Below are positions 20,570-28,282 of a stretch of DNA of 34,725 nt, piece by piece. The stretch covers positions 1 to 34,725 of IMG/VR virus record IMGVR_UViG_3300049791_000085; one strand, written 5' to 3'. The stretch comes from a virus. The position numbers were made by a program, and so were the translations under genes. Position 1 is the first letter of the stretch, and each line of letters begins with the position of its first letter. The notes beneath the pieces were generated by a model. That model was given only the letters and a program-made list of their open reading frames with translations, had not been told where the DNA came from and did no database searches.

Positions 20570-21693
20570 TATTGCACTCCTTGTCTGGCTCTGGCATTCA
20601 GCTGGTCAATTACTTCTTCTTCGCTTATACCTCGTTTTTTAGCCGTAGCCTTAATGTTAGCAATCGTATAGTTTGGATTAATCTGAAGCAGCGCTGGTTC
20701 CATCTGCTTTAAGAAATCTTCAGTAGTGTTAGCGCTCAACTCCCGCTCAATCTTCTTTTCAGGCTTATTAGAGCCATCTTTAGGCGACGCATAGAAGTTT
20801 CCGGTCTTCTTATCAAAGTCTAGCTTCAAAGGCGAAGTCCCCGCATTTGCAAAGGTCTGAAGCTCTTGCTCTGTAATTTGCTTTAGCTGATTAAACTGCT
20901 GAAGCGCGACCTCAGGGTTTTTGGACCAATGACTCGGATTGGTAAGCTGGTCTATCTTGTCAGTAGCGGAAGGCTGAATAGAATCACCCCAGAACTGACG
21001 TAGTTGCTTGGATAGGGTCTTGGCACTCGTCAATGCTTTTTGATATTCCATAAATTCAGGAGGGGCGTTGCCTACACCTGCTTTTATAGAATCTACACCA
21101 TATTTAAAATTACCCTGAGGGCCTGAATATTGAACCAAAGCTTCTGGATTGATCGAATCCATGGTGATTTTAACGTTCTGAGCATAAGGAATTTTGTTGC
21201 GAATAGCGGCGTCCGTAGTCTTCTTGCCTAAGGCTTGATTAAACACCCGAGCCTCATCTTCAGGAAGAGGGCGACCTTGTTGTCCGGGCACTGATTGCTG
21301 TCCAAAACCTGGTCTACTTGATAAGCCTCCATTAAGAACGCCTTGGCCACGAGACGCCGCTATCAGCTTTTCCTCAGGAGTTGCTGCCCTATAAGGAGCT
21401 AAGCTGCTAAGGTTCTGGCGATAATCCATCAGAGACTGCCGACCAGAAAGCGCCATCTCATGCGCTCTCTTGGCTTCAATATAGCGCGGGTCTTGTTCTC
21501 CATATTGGTTTCTCATCATCTCAACATGCAATGCATTTGCTACATCCCCGGAAGGATGGGGCGTGTTCATGTATTCATGCTGCTGCGCAAGACGCTTACG
21601 CTCAAGCATATTCTTCATCAAGTTATCAGGAGCATGAAACCCTTTAAGAAAAGAATCAAACGCATCGCCCTGCGGTAACGGTATTCCTGCCAT
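20569..21693 (-). CDS. Putative ejection/internal virion protein (374 aa)
   Basis: GGAGG lies nine bases before ATG (MAGIPLPQGDAFDSFLKGFH). The protein is helical, rich in glutamine and charged residues (NMLERKRLAQQHEYMNTPHP), with a middle of GQQSVPGQQGRPLPEDEARV and a C-terminus AKKRGISEEEVIDQLNARAR. No membrane segment is evident. Its place between two glycine/alanine-rich putative ejection proteins, with overlapping stop/start junctions, suggests it is the second ejection protein. No similarity to a named family can be claimed by eye. Confidence 0.55.
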   Translation of the reverse strand: MAGIPLPQGDAFDSFLKGFHAPDNLMKNMLERKRLAQQHEYMNTPHPSGDVANALHVEMMRNQYGEQDPRYIEAKRAHEMALSGRQSLMDYRQNLSSLAPYRAATPEEKLIAASRGQGVLNGGLSSRPGFGQQSVPGQQGRPLPEDEARVFNQALGKKTTDAAIRNKIPYAQNVKITMDSINPEALVQYSGPQGNFKYGVDSIKAGVGNAPPEFMEYQKALTSAKTLSKQLRQFWGDSIQPSATDKIDQLTNPSHWSKNPEVALQQFNQLKQITEQELQTFANAGTSPLKLDFDKKTGNFYASPKDGSNKPEKKIERELSANTTEDFLKQMEPALLQINPNYTIANIKATAKKRGISEEEVIDQLNARARQGVQ

Positions 21694-21695
21694 GA

Positions 21696-22319
21696 TTAGC
21701 TACCTCCTGTAGACCACACACCACGGCCATAACCGCCTTTACCAAAACCACCAGTCAACCAGTCTGTAGCCAGACCTGTCGCAGCTCCGACGCCTTTGCC
21801 AAACATGTTAGCAGGCGCCTGATACTGTCCGAAAGCCATCTGGGCTGACCTGTCGCCCTGATTCATAGCGTTTTGAGACTGCTGACCAGCGGCTTGTGCT
21901 CCAGTTCCATACACACCCTGAGATATTCCAGCGCCGGCCATATATTTCTGCATCAAGTCATTAAGGTAATTCTGTCTATCTTGTGCCGCAATCCCGGTAG
22001 TGCCAGCTTGAATGGCATTGACAGCAGTATTGGAACCCATCAAGCCCATAGAGCTTGCTGCATCCAAGCCATGCTGTTGGGCAAGTCCCTCCATGTTTTT
22101 GGCAGCTTCCGACTCTTTGTAACCGGACGCCCACTTGTCCTGCAATGCCTGAGGGTCTTTCAAACTATTAATATAATCTTGCAAAGTTTGTTGCTGGCCT
22201 TGTCCAAACTGGTTATAAGGCTTCTGGTAATTCTGAGCCTGCTCATAATATTTATCATATTGTTTTTGAGCCTTCTTGTAGCCGCCACCCGGATTCATAA
22301 AATTCGATAACCAACTCAT
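21696..22319 (-). CDS. Ejection/DNA-transfer-like protein (207 aa)
   Basis: GGAG precedes ATG 22319. The protein starts MSWLSNFMNPGGGYKKAQKQ, then glutamine/tyrosine-rich helices (YEQAQNYQKPYNQFGQGQQQ), then an alanine/glycine-rich, weakly hydrophobic part (AVNAIQAGTTGIAAQDRQNY, GVGAATGLATDWLTGGFG) and a glycine tail. The layout, including the SWLSN.MNPGGGYKKAQ-type opening, occurs in many podovirus proteins annotated as DNA transfer or injection protein. Position right after the needle-like gene matches P22 gp14/gp7. Role is inferred from order and composition. Confidence 0.65.
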   Translation of the reverse strand: MSWLSNFMNPGGGYKKAQKQYDKYYEQAQNYQKPYNQFGQGQQQTLQDYINSLKDPQALQDKWASGYKESEAAKNMEGLAQQHGLDAASSMGLMGSNTAVNAIQAGTTGIAAQDRQNYLNDLMQKYMAGAGISQGVYGTGAQAAGQQSQNAMNQGDRSAQMAFGQYQAPANMFGKGVGAATGLATDWLTGGFGKGGYGRGVWSTGGS

Positions 22320-22335
22320 AGCATAATCTCCTTAT

Positions 22336-22791
22336 TCAAACTATTACAAATCCTGTGGTGCGCCCACTGAAAGTCACCCAGGTAGTATTTTCCTCGACGC
22401 AAACAATCTCAATGCAATCGTAACGACTCGATGATGCCACGCTAACCGCTGCTGAAGCGCCTGTATCCGCATCCTTGATAGTCTGGCCAGATCCTACCAG
22501 AATAATCCAGCCTCCAGCCCCAAATCCTGCGATAGTGACACGATTACCTACTGACGCTGTATCTGGTAGCTGAAAGGTAGTTAACGCAACGTTGGTGGGT
22601 ATATAGGACGAATTAATCTCAACGGCCTGCGTAATATCAGTGACCGTAGTCTGGGAAAGAATAGCACCCTGAATATCATTCAAATCCTCATTCAAGGTAT
22701 CAACCAGAACCCATATCCATTGTAGTAATTGCATATCGAAGTCTGAGTTGATAATGGGGGCCGAATCAATTCTGTCCAGAAATAAGGTCAT
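22336..22791 (-). CDS. Tail-needle-like protein (151 aa)
   Basis: In P22-like genomes the gene after gp10 encodes the tail needle gp26, and this protein fills that slot. It starts MTLFLDRIDSAPIINSDFDM, with helix QLLQWIWVLVDTLNEDLNDI (residues 21-40) that could trimerise, then a C-terminal beta module (about 60-151: TTFQLPDTASVGNRVTIAGF, GAGGWIILVGSGQTIK, ENTTWVTFSG). It is much shorter than P22 gp26 (233 residues), so most of the coiled-coil shaft would be missing. The same C-terminal module ends two fibre proteins of this phage. SD GGAGG lies inside the preceding coding end (TAATG junction). The needle identity is inferred. Confidence 0.55.
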   Translation of the reverse strand: MTLFLDRIDSAPIINSDFDMQLLQWIWVLVDTLNEDLNDIQGAILSQTTVTDITQAVEINSSYIPTNVALTTFQLPDTASVGNRVTIAGFGAGGWIILVGSGQTIKDADTGASAAVSVASSSRYDCIEIVCVEENTTWVTFSGRTTGFVIV

Positions 22792-24608
22792 TAGTTTCCA
22801 CCTCCGCTGACACGTGAAGTGTTTCTAACGCCACCCAATATAACAATAGGGGCTGAACTCACGCATACAAGCCTGTAGCAACGATTTCGACTGCAACCCA
22901 GCTCATACCAGCGCATACGCCATCGGTAAGCGCCTAGCGGACTAAATTCTCGCACATCGGCATAGAGGAAAGTTTCGCCGCCGTCATCACTATAATAAAG
23001 CTCAATGTGAGGTTTAAAAAGAGCGCAATAATGATTGTCGTCAAAAGTGGGTGTGTTTGTGCCTTCCTGAATGAGGAATTTATCATCTTCCGAAAGCATG
23101 AAAACAGGAACATCTGGCGTACTTTCTTCGCCAACAATGAAAACCGTATTGAGAAACGGCGTGCAGTTCGCGTAAAACGTCTTAGTTCCAAAAACAAAGT
23201 CAATTTCGACATAATCTTCCTTGAATTCCGCATAATCTGGTAAAAATATTTGCTGTGTAACAAGCTCATAACGCATGGGATACTTTAAAAATGCATCCGT
23301 GGCCTGATGATTAAGTTGCGCAGGATTTATAGTTTCATTATGATAAATATTACCAGCCATTTGATAGAGTGCCGGATCCTTCTGCACGGTAACCAAATGG
23401 GCATTATTAAAATATACATGCTTTTCTATTCTATTTCGCTCGCCATTGAGTTCGATTAGCCTGCCCCATTTTTTGGTCTCGAAGTTAAACTCGATGGAAT
23501 TGGCGTCATCATTTATATCCAAATCCCCAAAGTCTACATATTCACCAGCGGCAGCCCTGTAAAATATAGTATTCTCATATTGATACAAAAATCCTTCAAC
23601 TTTATTACCAAGCCACGGGCTAATCCTGTCAGCGTGCGTTGAATCTTCCAGGAGAACATTAATAGCTTGAGAGGATATATCCTGAGGCGCCTGACCGTTA
23701 GACATCATGAAAGAAACAAGGCCATTACTGTTTTTAGCAAGCCATACCATCATGCCAAAGTCAACAGAAAGGCTATTAGGATCTGAAATGCCAAAATCAA
23801 AGTTATAGGAAGTGTTTAGTTTCCATGGGAATTCACGTGTAACGCCTGCAACAGTAAGTTGCGTTATGATGTTTGCCCATACGTCAGTGCTAAAGTCACA
23901 CATGATGTAGAGTTGATTATGCAGCACTGCAAATTGCCCAATAACCCCGGTTGCTCTGGCATTCAGGGCAGCACCTGGGCTTCCGATTGTAAAATATGTG
24001 CTAGCTGAACCAGATAAATTTGATGTAGACAAATAAAAGTCAGGTGTATCAGCAACACTAACAACAAACCTGTTACCAAATGAGGCCACATATAAAGGCT
24101 TGCCACCAGTTGTGGATCCTCCTGGAGCATTGCCATCAGTAACCAATTCGGCGCTTACAGTTCCTGCGTTCTCCGTGATTACATAAATATTCGTCCTGTC
24201 GGTAAACATGTTCTTTATCGTCGTGCCCACCGCAAGCGTTGCAAACCATATAGGTTGACCTAGTGCCGTACTAATTGGGACGCCAAGCGATGTATTTAAA
24301 GTATGACGATTATAATTGCGGTCAAAATAATAGACAGATGTACCGTCAAATACATACAAATAGTTTATAGACTTATAGATTGCACGAGGCTCATCATTAA
24401 AAATCAAAATATTTTGATCCTGAAAACTAACATGCTGACGACCCATGGAAGGGTAGAGCGCTTGTGGTTTCTTACCAGACTCACACTGAATACCATACCA
24501 GTTAGCGCAGTCCATGGCGCCAAATTGCTTGAACCGTTGCTGATCGTAATAGCAGAATATCGGCAGCTCTTCTATCTTGTCCCCAAACTCATTCTTTGAC
24601 ATTGCCAT
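22791..24608 (-). CDS. P22 gp10-like tail accessory protein
   Basis: ATG 24608 overlaps the upstream stop (TGATG) and is preferred to the GTG further up at 24632. The 605-aa protein fits the gp10 family of P22-like phages (packaged-DNA stabilisation protein, tail hub): N-terminal DCANWYGIQCESGKKPQALY, beta-propeller-type repeats (YLYVFDGTSVYYFDRNYNR and similar), and the family C-terminus HIELYYSDDGGETFLYADVR, then FSPLGAYRWRMRWYELGCSR. gp10 is the second factor that closes the portal channel after packaging and carries the tail. It is longer than P22 gp10 (472 aa). Order with the gp4-like gene upstream agrees. Confidence 0.8.
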   Translation of the reverse strand: MAMSKNEFGDKIEELPIFCYYDQQRFKQFGAMDCANWYGIQCESGKKPQALYPSMGRQHVSFQDQNILIFNDEPRAIYKSINYLYVFDGTSVYYFDRNYNRHTLNTSLGVPISTALGQPIWFATLAVGTTIKNMFTDRTNIYVITENAGTVSAELVTDGNAPGGSTTGGKPLYVASFGNRFVVSVADTPDFYLSTSNLSGSASTYFTIGSPGAALNARATGVIGQFAVLHNQLYIMCDFSTDVWANIITQLTVAGVTREFPWKLNTSYNFDFGISDPNSLSVDFGMMVWLAKNSNGLVSFMMSNGQAPQDISSQAINVLLEDSTHADRISPWLGNKVEGFLYQYENTIFYRAAAGEYVDFGDLDINDDANSIEFNFETKKWGRLIELNGERNRIEKHVYFNNAHLVTVQKDPALYQMAGNIYHNETINPAQLNHQATDAFLKYPMRYELVTQQIFLPDYAEFKEDYVEIDFVFGTKTFYANCTPFLNTVFIVGEESTPDVPVFMLSEDDKFLIQEGTNTPTFDDNHYCALFKPHIELYYSDDGGETFLYADVREFSPLGAYRWRMRWYELGCSRNRCYRLVCVSSAPIVILGGVRNTSRVSGGGN

Positions 24609-25549
24609 CAAATGCCTGCCCGGACGCGCCACGCCCCGTTCAGAAGTGACTGCTCATCGCCAGCAATAGATAAATTAACCTCTGACGCGGCCTCCATGTC
24701 ATCTTTTAATTCCCTGTACTCCATCTCCAGATCCGGAGTCCATACAGAACCTCTACCTTTGAATTTGGAGACATATTTAGCAACCGCATATAAGAAATAC
24801 AACTCAAAATATAAAGGCAGCCCCTCCAGCGAATCATTGGATGTCATAATAGATTTTTGAAACTTGCCTCGCGCAAAGAAATCAAAGAACTGGCTTGGAG
24901 CAGGATAGAGCTGCGCCCGAACAAAGGTTGTTTCCGGGAAAGTAATAATAAAGCGAGGCAAGCCCTGCAAAGGCTCATATTTCCACGCAGCCAGGAACTC
25001 ATCGCGACTCTTTATAATCAGAGGGTAGGTTACGCCGCTTAACTGTAGCCATGCATTATCAAGGTTTGCAAGCCTGCCTTGCTTGATATAAACCACATTT
25101 GGCAGACTGCTGTCGTGCGTGAAATACACAGCCGACGAACCGCTTATCGTAGCATTCGCAGTCATCGTAATAAGATTACCAAGAATTGACTGGATAGTGG
25201 TTGCCGCAGGAATTCCTGCACCGGTTACCAAATCTCCCACAAAATATAATGAGCTATTAACTACGGTAAATGATGAAGAAAGTGCCGTGAGTGTCACAAT
25301 TTCTTTTATAGTTGTAGTGGTTGAATAATCAACATCTGTGAAATATATTTCATTTTTTGGAACGTTAATGGAATCAGTTACTGTTTGGGCTATAGTCAGC
25401 ATCAATCCTGAGCTGGCATAGTTACTTAAAATCTGATTCATCACCCGTATGGCAAGCTTCTCATCGTCACCATGCAAGGGAACGGTCGGATTACTCGCAT
25501 TGATTAAGCGATACATCTGATAAATAAATTCCCTTACGGTAGATGCCAT
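24608..25549 (-). CDS. P22 gp4-like tail accessory protein with inserted domain
   Basis: The N-terminal 80 residues (MASTVREFIYQMYRLINASN, then GDDEKLAIRVMNQILSNYAS) and the C-terminal part (PLYFELYFLYAVAKYVSKFK) match the gp4 family, the first protein that binds the portal after packaging. P22 gp4 has 166 residues; this one has 313. The extra length includes residues about 81-145, a valine/threonine-rich beta segment (FVGDLVTGAGIPAATTIQSI) resembling repeats in fibre-like proteins, inserted in the gp4 fold. The gp10 gene follows with overlapping codons. gp4 of P22 also has muramidase activity; no catalytic residues can be confirmed here. Confidence 0.7.
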   Translation of the reverse strand: MASTVREFIYQMYRLINASNPTVPLHGDDEKLAIRVMNQILSNYASSGLMLTIAQTVTDSINVPKNEIYFTDVDYSTTTTIKEIVTLTALSSSFTVVNSSLYFVGDLVTGAGIPAATTIQSILGNLITMTANATISGSSAVYFTHDSSLPNVVYIKQGRLANLDNAWLQLSGVTYPLIIKSRDEFLAAWKYEPLQGLPRFIITFPETTFVRAQLYPAPSQFFDFFARGKFQKSIMTSNDSLEGLPLYFELYFLYAVAKYVSKFKGRGSVWTPDLEMEYRELKDDMEAASEVNLSIAGDEQSLLNGAWRVRAGI

Positions 25550-25827
25550 TATTTTCTCGCTTTAGGTAGAAAATCTTCGTCTTTCTTTTTGCCGGAAATC
25601 TTGTCTTTTTTCATAGCCTCTCGCTCAACCTTAATATCGGGAGCGATGGAAACTACACAGGCCTTCGCATCTTCTTTAGATGCAAACCACGTGCCAGATT
25701 CCATATGTGATTCGAATTCTTCCCATGATTCAACAATCTTTTGTGAACCATTTGGAGCATAAATGTTTGTTCTGAAACCTTCTTTAGGCACAATTCTACC
25801 CAGATACATTGCTGGAATTCCATCCAT
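25549..25827 (-). CDS. Small hypothetical virion-cluster protein (92 aa)
   Basis: AAGGAG lies six bases before ATG 25827 (MDGIPAMYLGRIVPKEGFRT). The preceding ATG (25830) and the longer frame to 25938 lack spacing or a site. The protein is a compact, mixed fold with a charged C-terminal tail (MKKDKISGKKKDEDFLPKAR). It lies just downstream of the coat terminator and before the gp4-like gene (TAATG), where P22-like phages may have a small head-completion or unknown gene. Function is unknown. Confidence 0.6.
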   Translation of the reverse strand: MDGIPAMYLGRIVPKEGFRTNIYAPNGSQKIVESWEEFESHMESGTWFASKEDAKACVVSIAPDIKVEREAMKKDKISGKKKDEDFLPKARK

Positions 25828-25840
25828 CATAGACTCCTTA

Positions 25841-25872
25841 AAAACAGGTCGGCAACAATTGGTCGCCGACCT
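25841..25872 (-). terminator. Strong terminator directly after the coat gene
   Basis: On the minus strand AGGTCGGC (25872-25865) pairs perfectly with GCCGACCT (25853-25846) and is followed by G and TTTTT (opposite 25841-25845). It lies eight bases after the coat stop. The run of T and the GC-rich stem make it a clear intrinsic terminator. Confidence 0.85.
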
Positions 25873-25879
25873 AATCAAC

Positions 25880-27118
25880 TTATGAGCAAATACGTACAGC
25901 AAACTCAGGATTGATTGCAACTCCGCATATAACGTCAATACGGTCTAACTGTTCGTAGTTACGGATATCAGCACCAAGAGAATAAGTCATTGCTAACTTA
26001 TACAGGTCCGAATATCTGGTAACTGCTTCAACCCCACCACGCAATTCCTTGATAGGAGGAGCTGCAAACACAATGGCTTGCGTATGATAGGCAATGGAGA
26101 CATTATGGTCGTCGCGAAGTAACATTTGTGCGCCGTTTGGAATGGCAGCACTAATGTTCTGTCGGGCACCAGAAGTTACGATAGTTGGGTTAACTGGAAT
26201 GGTTGCAGTACCACCACCACTTGCGATAACCGTATCAGTAACTACAAACTGCGCACGCTGCTCAAGCGCGTCATATGTCAATGGATTGACCATGAATACG
26301 CCATCCGCATCAGAAACTTCGATAATATCACCAATGTTAAACGCAACTACAGAAGGCACAAGACCTGTTACAATAATGGAATTTCCGTCTGTAATCGGTC
26401 CGTTTGTGACAATACCTGCAAGCTTAAATCCGGCAGGAGGCGAACCACCAGCTTCACCAGCACCAGCTATTTGCCTTGACAGGAAGTTGGTCTTGAAGAA
26501 GTCAAATCCACTTAAATGACCCACAAAGCCGTCTATCAAAGCGCCTGTATTAACTGTGTCATTGAAAGTATTAAACAAGTCATTAGACAAGTTAGCCGCT
26601 ATACGTGGACCAACACCTGCATAGCGTTTGCCATCTTCAGGTATTGCAAGCTCAGTCATATAGGCATCAGCGGTCAAGATTGTATTGAAGTCTACAGGAA
26701 CACCAGGTGTACCAACTGCTTGATAAGTTTGGGTCTGGAATTCAGAAGCAATAAACTTCTCAACAAGGTTAGCCAATCGTTTAGCCCGTGGAGCATTAGC
26801 CATCTCTAAATATGGTTCATCACGCGCACGATCGAATGTCAGATTAAAACCCGTGTATTCAATCATTGTGCGGAATTGCTTGGTAATACTTAAAGGACGG
26901 ATAATCTGTACGCGTGCTTCAGCAGTAGCTGATGCGCCTTCGCCTGCCAGGTATCGCTCTTCCAAACGATAATCAATGGTTTGACCGGTTGCGAATTTTA
27001 AGTTCTTGAAATCAGCTTCAAGATTACGGTTAGCGGTTCTTGCAAAAGATAATGAGTTCCAAAAGCGTACGAATACGTCGTCAAGGACGTACTGAGTTTC
27101 TCTAAAGACGTTAGACAT
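25880..27118 (-). CDS. Major capsid (coat) protein, P22-like
   Basis: GGAG precedes ATG 27118 (MSNVFRETQYVLDDVFVRFW). The longer frame to 27184 adds a hydrophobic run with no ribosome site. The 412 residues, the position between scaffold and tail genes, and the general layout (N-terminal helices, the E-loop-type stretch KFATGQTIDYRLEERYLAGE, then a long beta-rich domain) fit the HK97-fold coat of the P22 class (gp5, 430 aa). The region GEAGGSPPAGFKLAGIVTNG near the middle could be the inserted I-domain of that class. It has its own promoter and terminator. Fold and identity are inferred from order, length and sequence character, not a search. Confidence 0.8.
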   Translation of the reverse strand: MSNVFRETQYVLDDVFVRFWNSLSFARTANRNLEADFKNLKFATGQTIDYRLEERYLAGEGASATAEARVQIIRPLSITKQFRTMIEYTGFNLTFDRARDEPYLEMANAPRAKRLANLVEKFIASEFQTQTYQAVGTPGVPVDFNTILTADAYMTELAIPEDGKRYAGVGPRIAANLSNDLFNTFNDTVNTGALIDGFVGHLSGFDFFKTNFLSRQIAGAGEAGGSPPAGFKLAGIVTNGPITDGNSIIVTGLVPSVVAFNIGDIIEVSDADGVFMVNPLTYDALEQRAQFVVTDTVIASGGGTATIPVNPTIVTSGARQNISAAIPNGAQMLLRDDHNVSIAYHTQAIVFAAPPIKELRGGVEAVTRYSDLYKLAMTYSLGADIRNYEQLDRIDVICGVAINPEFAVRICS

Positions 27119-27252
27119 TTCTGTTCTCCATGAACAAATTAATAATAAATGCATTCGCAGGATTGCGAGTGCGCTCACTTTCATTTGCTCGACGGAAGCA
27201 GTATTTACGCGTCTTTATTGTGGGTGATGGGATCCCTTACTCATCAATTTCA

Positions 27253-27281
27253 ATCATAGTTTGGCTTGCAATAATTGTCAA
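27253..27281 (-). promoter_or_regulatory. Strong promoter for the coat gene, inside an inverted repeat
   Basis: Reading leftward: TTGACA (27281-27276), 17 bases, TATGAT (27258-27253), about 135 bases before the coat ATG. A dyad ATAGTTTG/CAAACTAT (27256-27263 with 27279-27286) spans the -10 to -35 region and could be an operator or a hairpin in a longer transcript. It is one of the best sigma70-type promoters in the window. Confidence 0.7.
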
Positions 27282-27289
27282 ACTATAGT

Positions 27290-27343
27290 AAAAGGCTTTG
27301 TGCCTAGCTTGCTGTCAGCGGCGAAAAGGTGTCTTATCACACC
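27290..27343 (-). terminator. Weak tandem terminators after the scaffold gene
   Basis: On the minus strand GGTGT-gataag-ACACC is followed by TTTT (27343-27324), and 19 bases further AGGC-acaaa-GCCT is followed by TTTT (27305-27290). Both stems are short (4-5 pairs). They may reduce read-through of the portal-scaffold transcript before the coat promoter takes over. Confidence 0.4.
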
Positions 27344-27356
27344 ACGGCACACTAAA

Positions 27357-28259
27357 TTATCTTCTGCCACTCGGTCTACCTTTCATTCTTTGCAACTTCC
27401 TTGCATCCGATTTAGCTATCAAGTCTTCAATCGTACTTTCTGCCTTCTTCTTAGATACTGGTGATTGTGCGTCTTCATTGGTTCTTCCTAAAGGACGAGG
27501 TGCTTTCGTTGTTGGTTTATTGCGTCTCATACGCTCTTCAAGCTTTCCCATTTCAGTCATCTGGGCGTAAGGGTCTCGTAGTTTGGATATGCGCTCAAGT
27601 TCTTGAGGATTGCGTTTGGCAGCAGCGTAGAGGAAGGCTGCCGGGTCGCTCATTGCCCGTGTTGCAAGCGTCATAGGATTTGTGATTTCACATGGAAGGG
27701 CGCGAATTACATCCTGAAAGTCACTGAAGTTAGCCATTCCTGTTATTAATTTTGATTCAAACTCTTGCTGCACCTCATGCTCTTGCTGTCGATTTCGCGC
27801 CTCATCCTGCTCTCGACCCATCGAGTTTACAGTTTGCTTCACAAAACTTGCTAATTGCTGTTGCCAATCACCAGCCGCATCCGGGTTGTACTCGAAGTCG
27901 CCTGCTGCCTGCTGAATCTGTTGGCTTGCGCCTCGCTCAGCTAATTGTGCGCGAAGAGAATCAATCTCGGCCTGATGCTTGCGGTTCATGCTCTCTGCTT
28001 GTTTCTTAAGCCTGTCGCGGATAACTTCGTTTTCAGGTTCTTTCTCGTTTCCATACTCGTCTGTATCACGCAAAGGCTTCGTTTCTACTTCCTGGCTATC
28101 TTCTTGTGCCTCTGGCTCATGCTCCTCGCTTTCAGGCGCCTCTTCTGGCTCAAGCTCTTCAATTTCCTCGGGCTCGTCGCTGTACTGGTGCTCAGGAGTC
28201 TGTGGCTGCGATGCATTGCCGCCACTTAATAATAGTTCATCAATGCTGCTTGTGCTCAT
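27357..28259 (-). CDS. Scaffold protein (P22 gp8-like)
   Basis: At 300 residues it almost equals P22 gp8 (303). It starts MSTSSIDELLLSGGNASQPQ, has a very acidic N-terminal third (DEPEEIEELEPEEAPESEEH), long helical middle (KQAESMNRKHQAEIDSLRAQ), and a basic C-terminal end (ARKLQRMKGRPSGRR) where gp8 has its coat-binding helix-turn-helix. Gene order portal-scaffold-coat is the expected one. Scaffold assembles the procapsid and leaves before DNA entry. Assignment rests on order, size and charge layout, and is secure as a type. Confidence 0.8.
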   Translation of the reverse strand: MSTSSIDELLLSGGNASQPQTPEHQYSDEPEEIEELEPEEAPESEEHEPEAQEDSQEVETKPLRDTDEYGNEKEPENEVIRDRLKKQAESMNRKHQAEIDSLRAQLAERGASQQIQQAAGDFEYNPDAAGDWQQQLASFVKQTVNSMGREQDEARNRQQEHEVQQEFESKLITGMANFSDFQDVIRALPCEITNPMTLATRAMSDPAAFLYAAAKRNPQELERISKLRDPYAQMTEMGKLEERMRRNKPTTKAPRPLGRTNEDAQSPVSKKKAESTIEDLIAKSDARKLQRMKGRPSGRR

Positions 28260-28282
28260 TCCTTTACCTCTCCATCTTTAGC

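Noticed and set aside
26094-26519. Plus-strand frame of 141 codons
   Set aside because: Opposite the coat gene; no ribosome site, biased composition.
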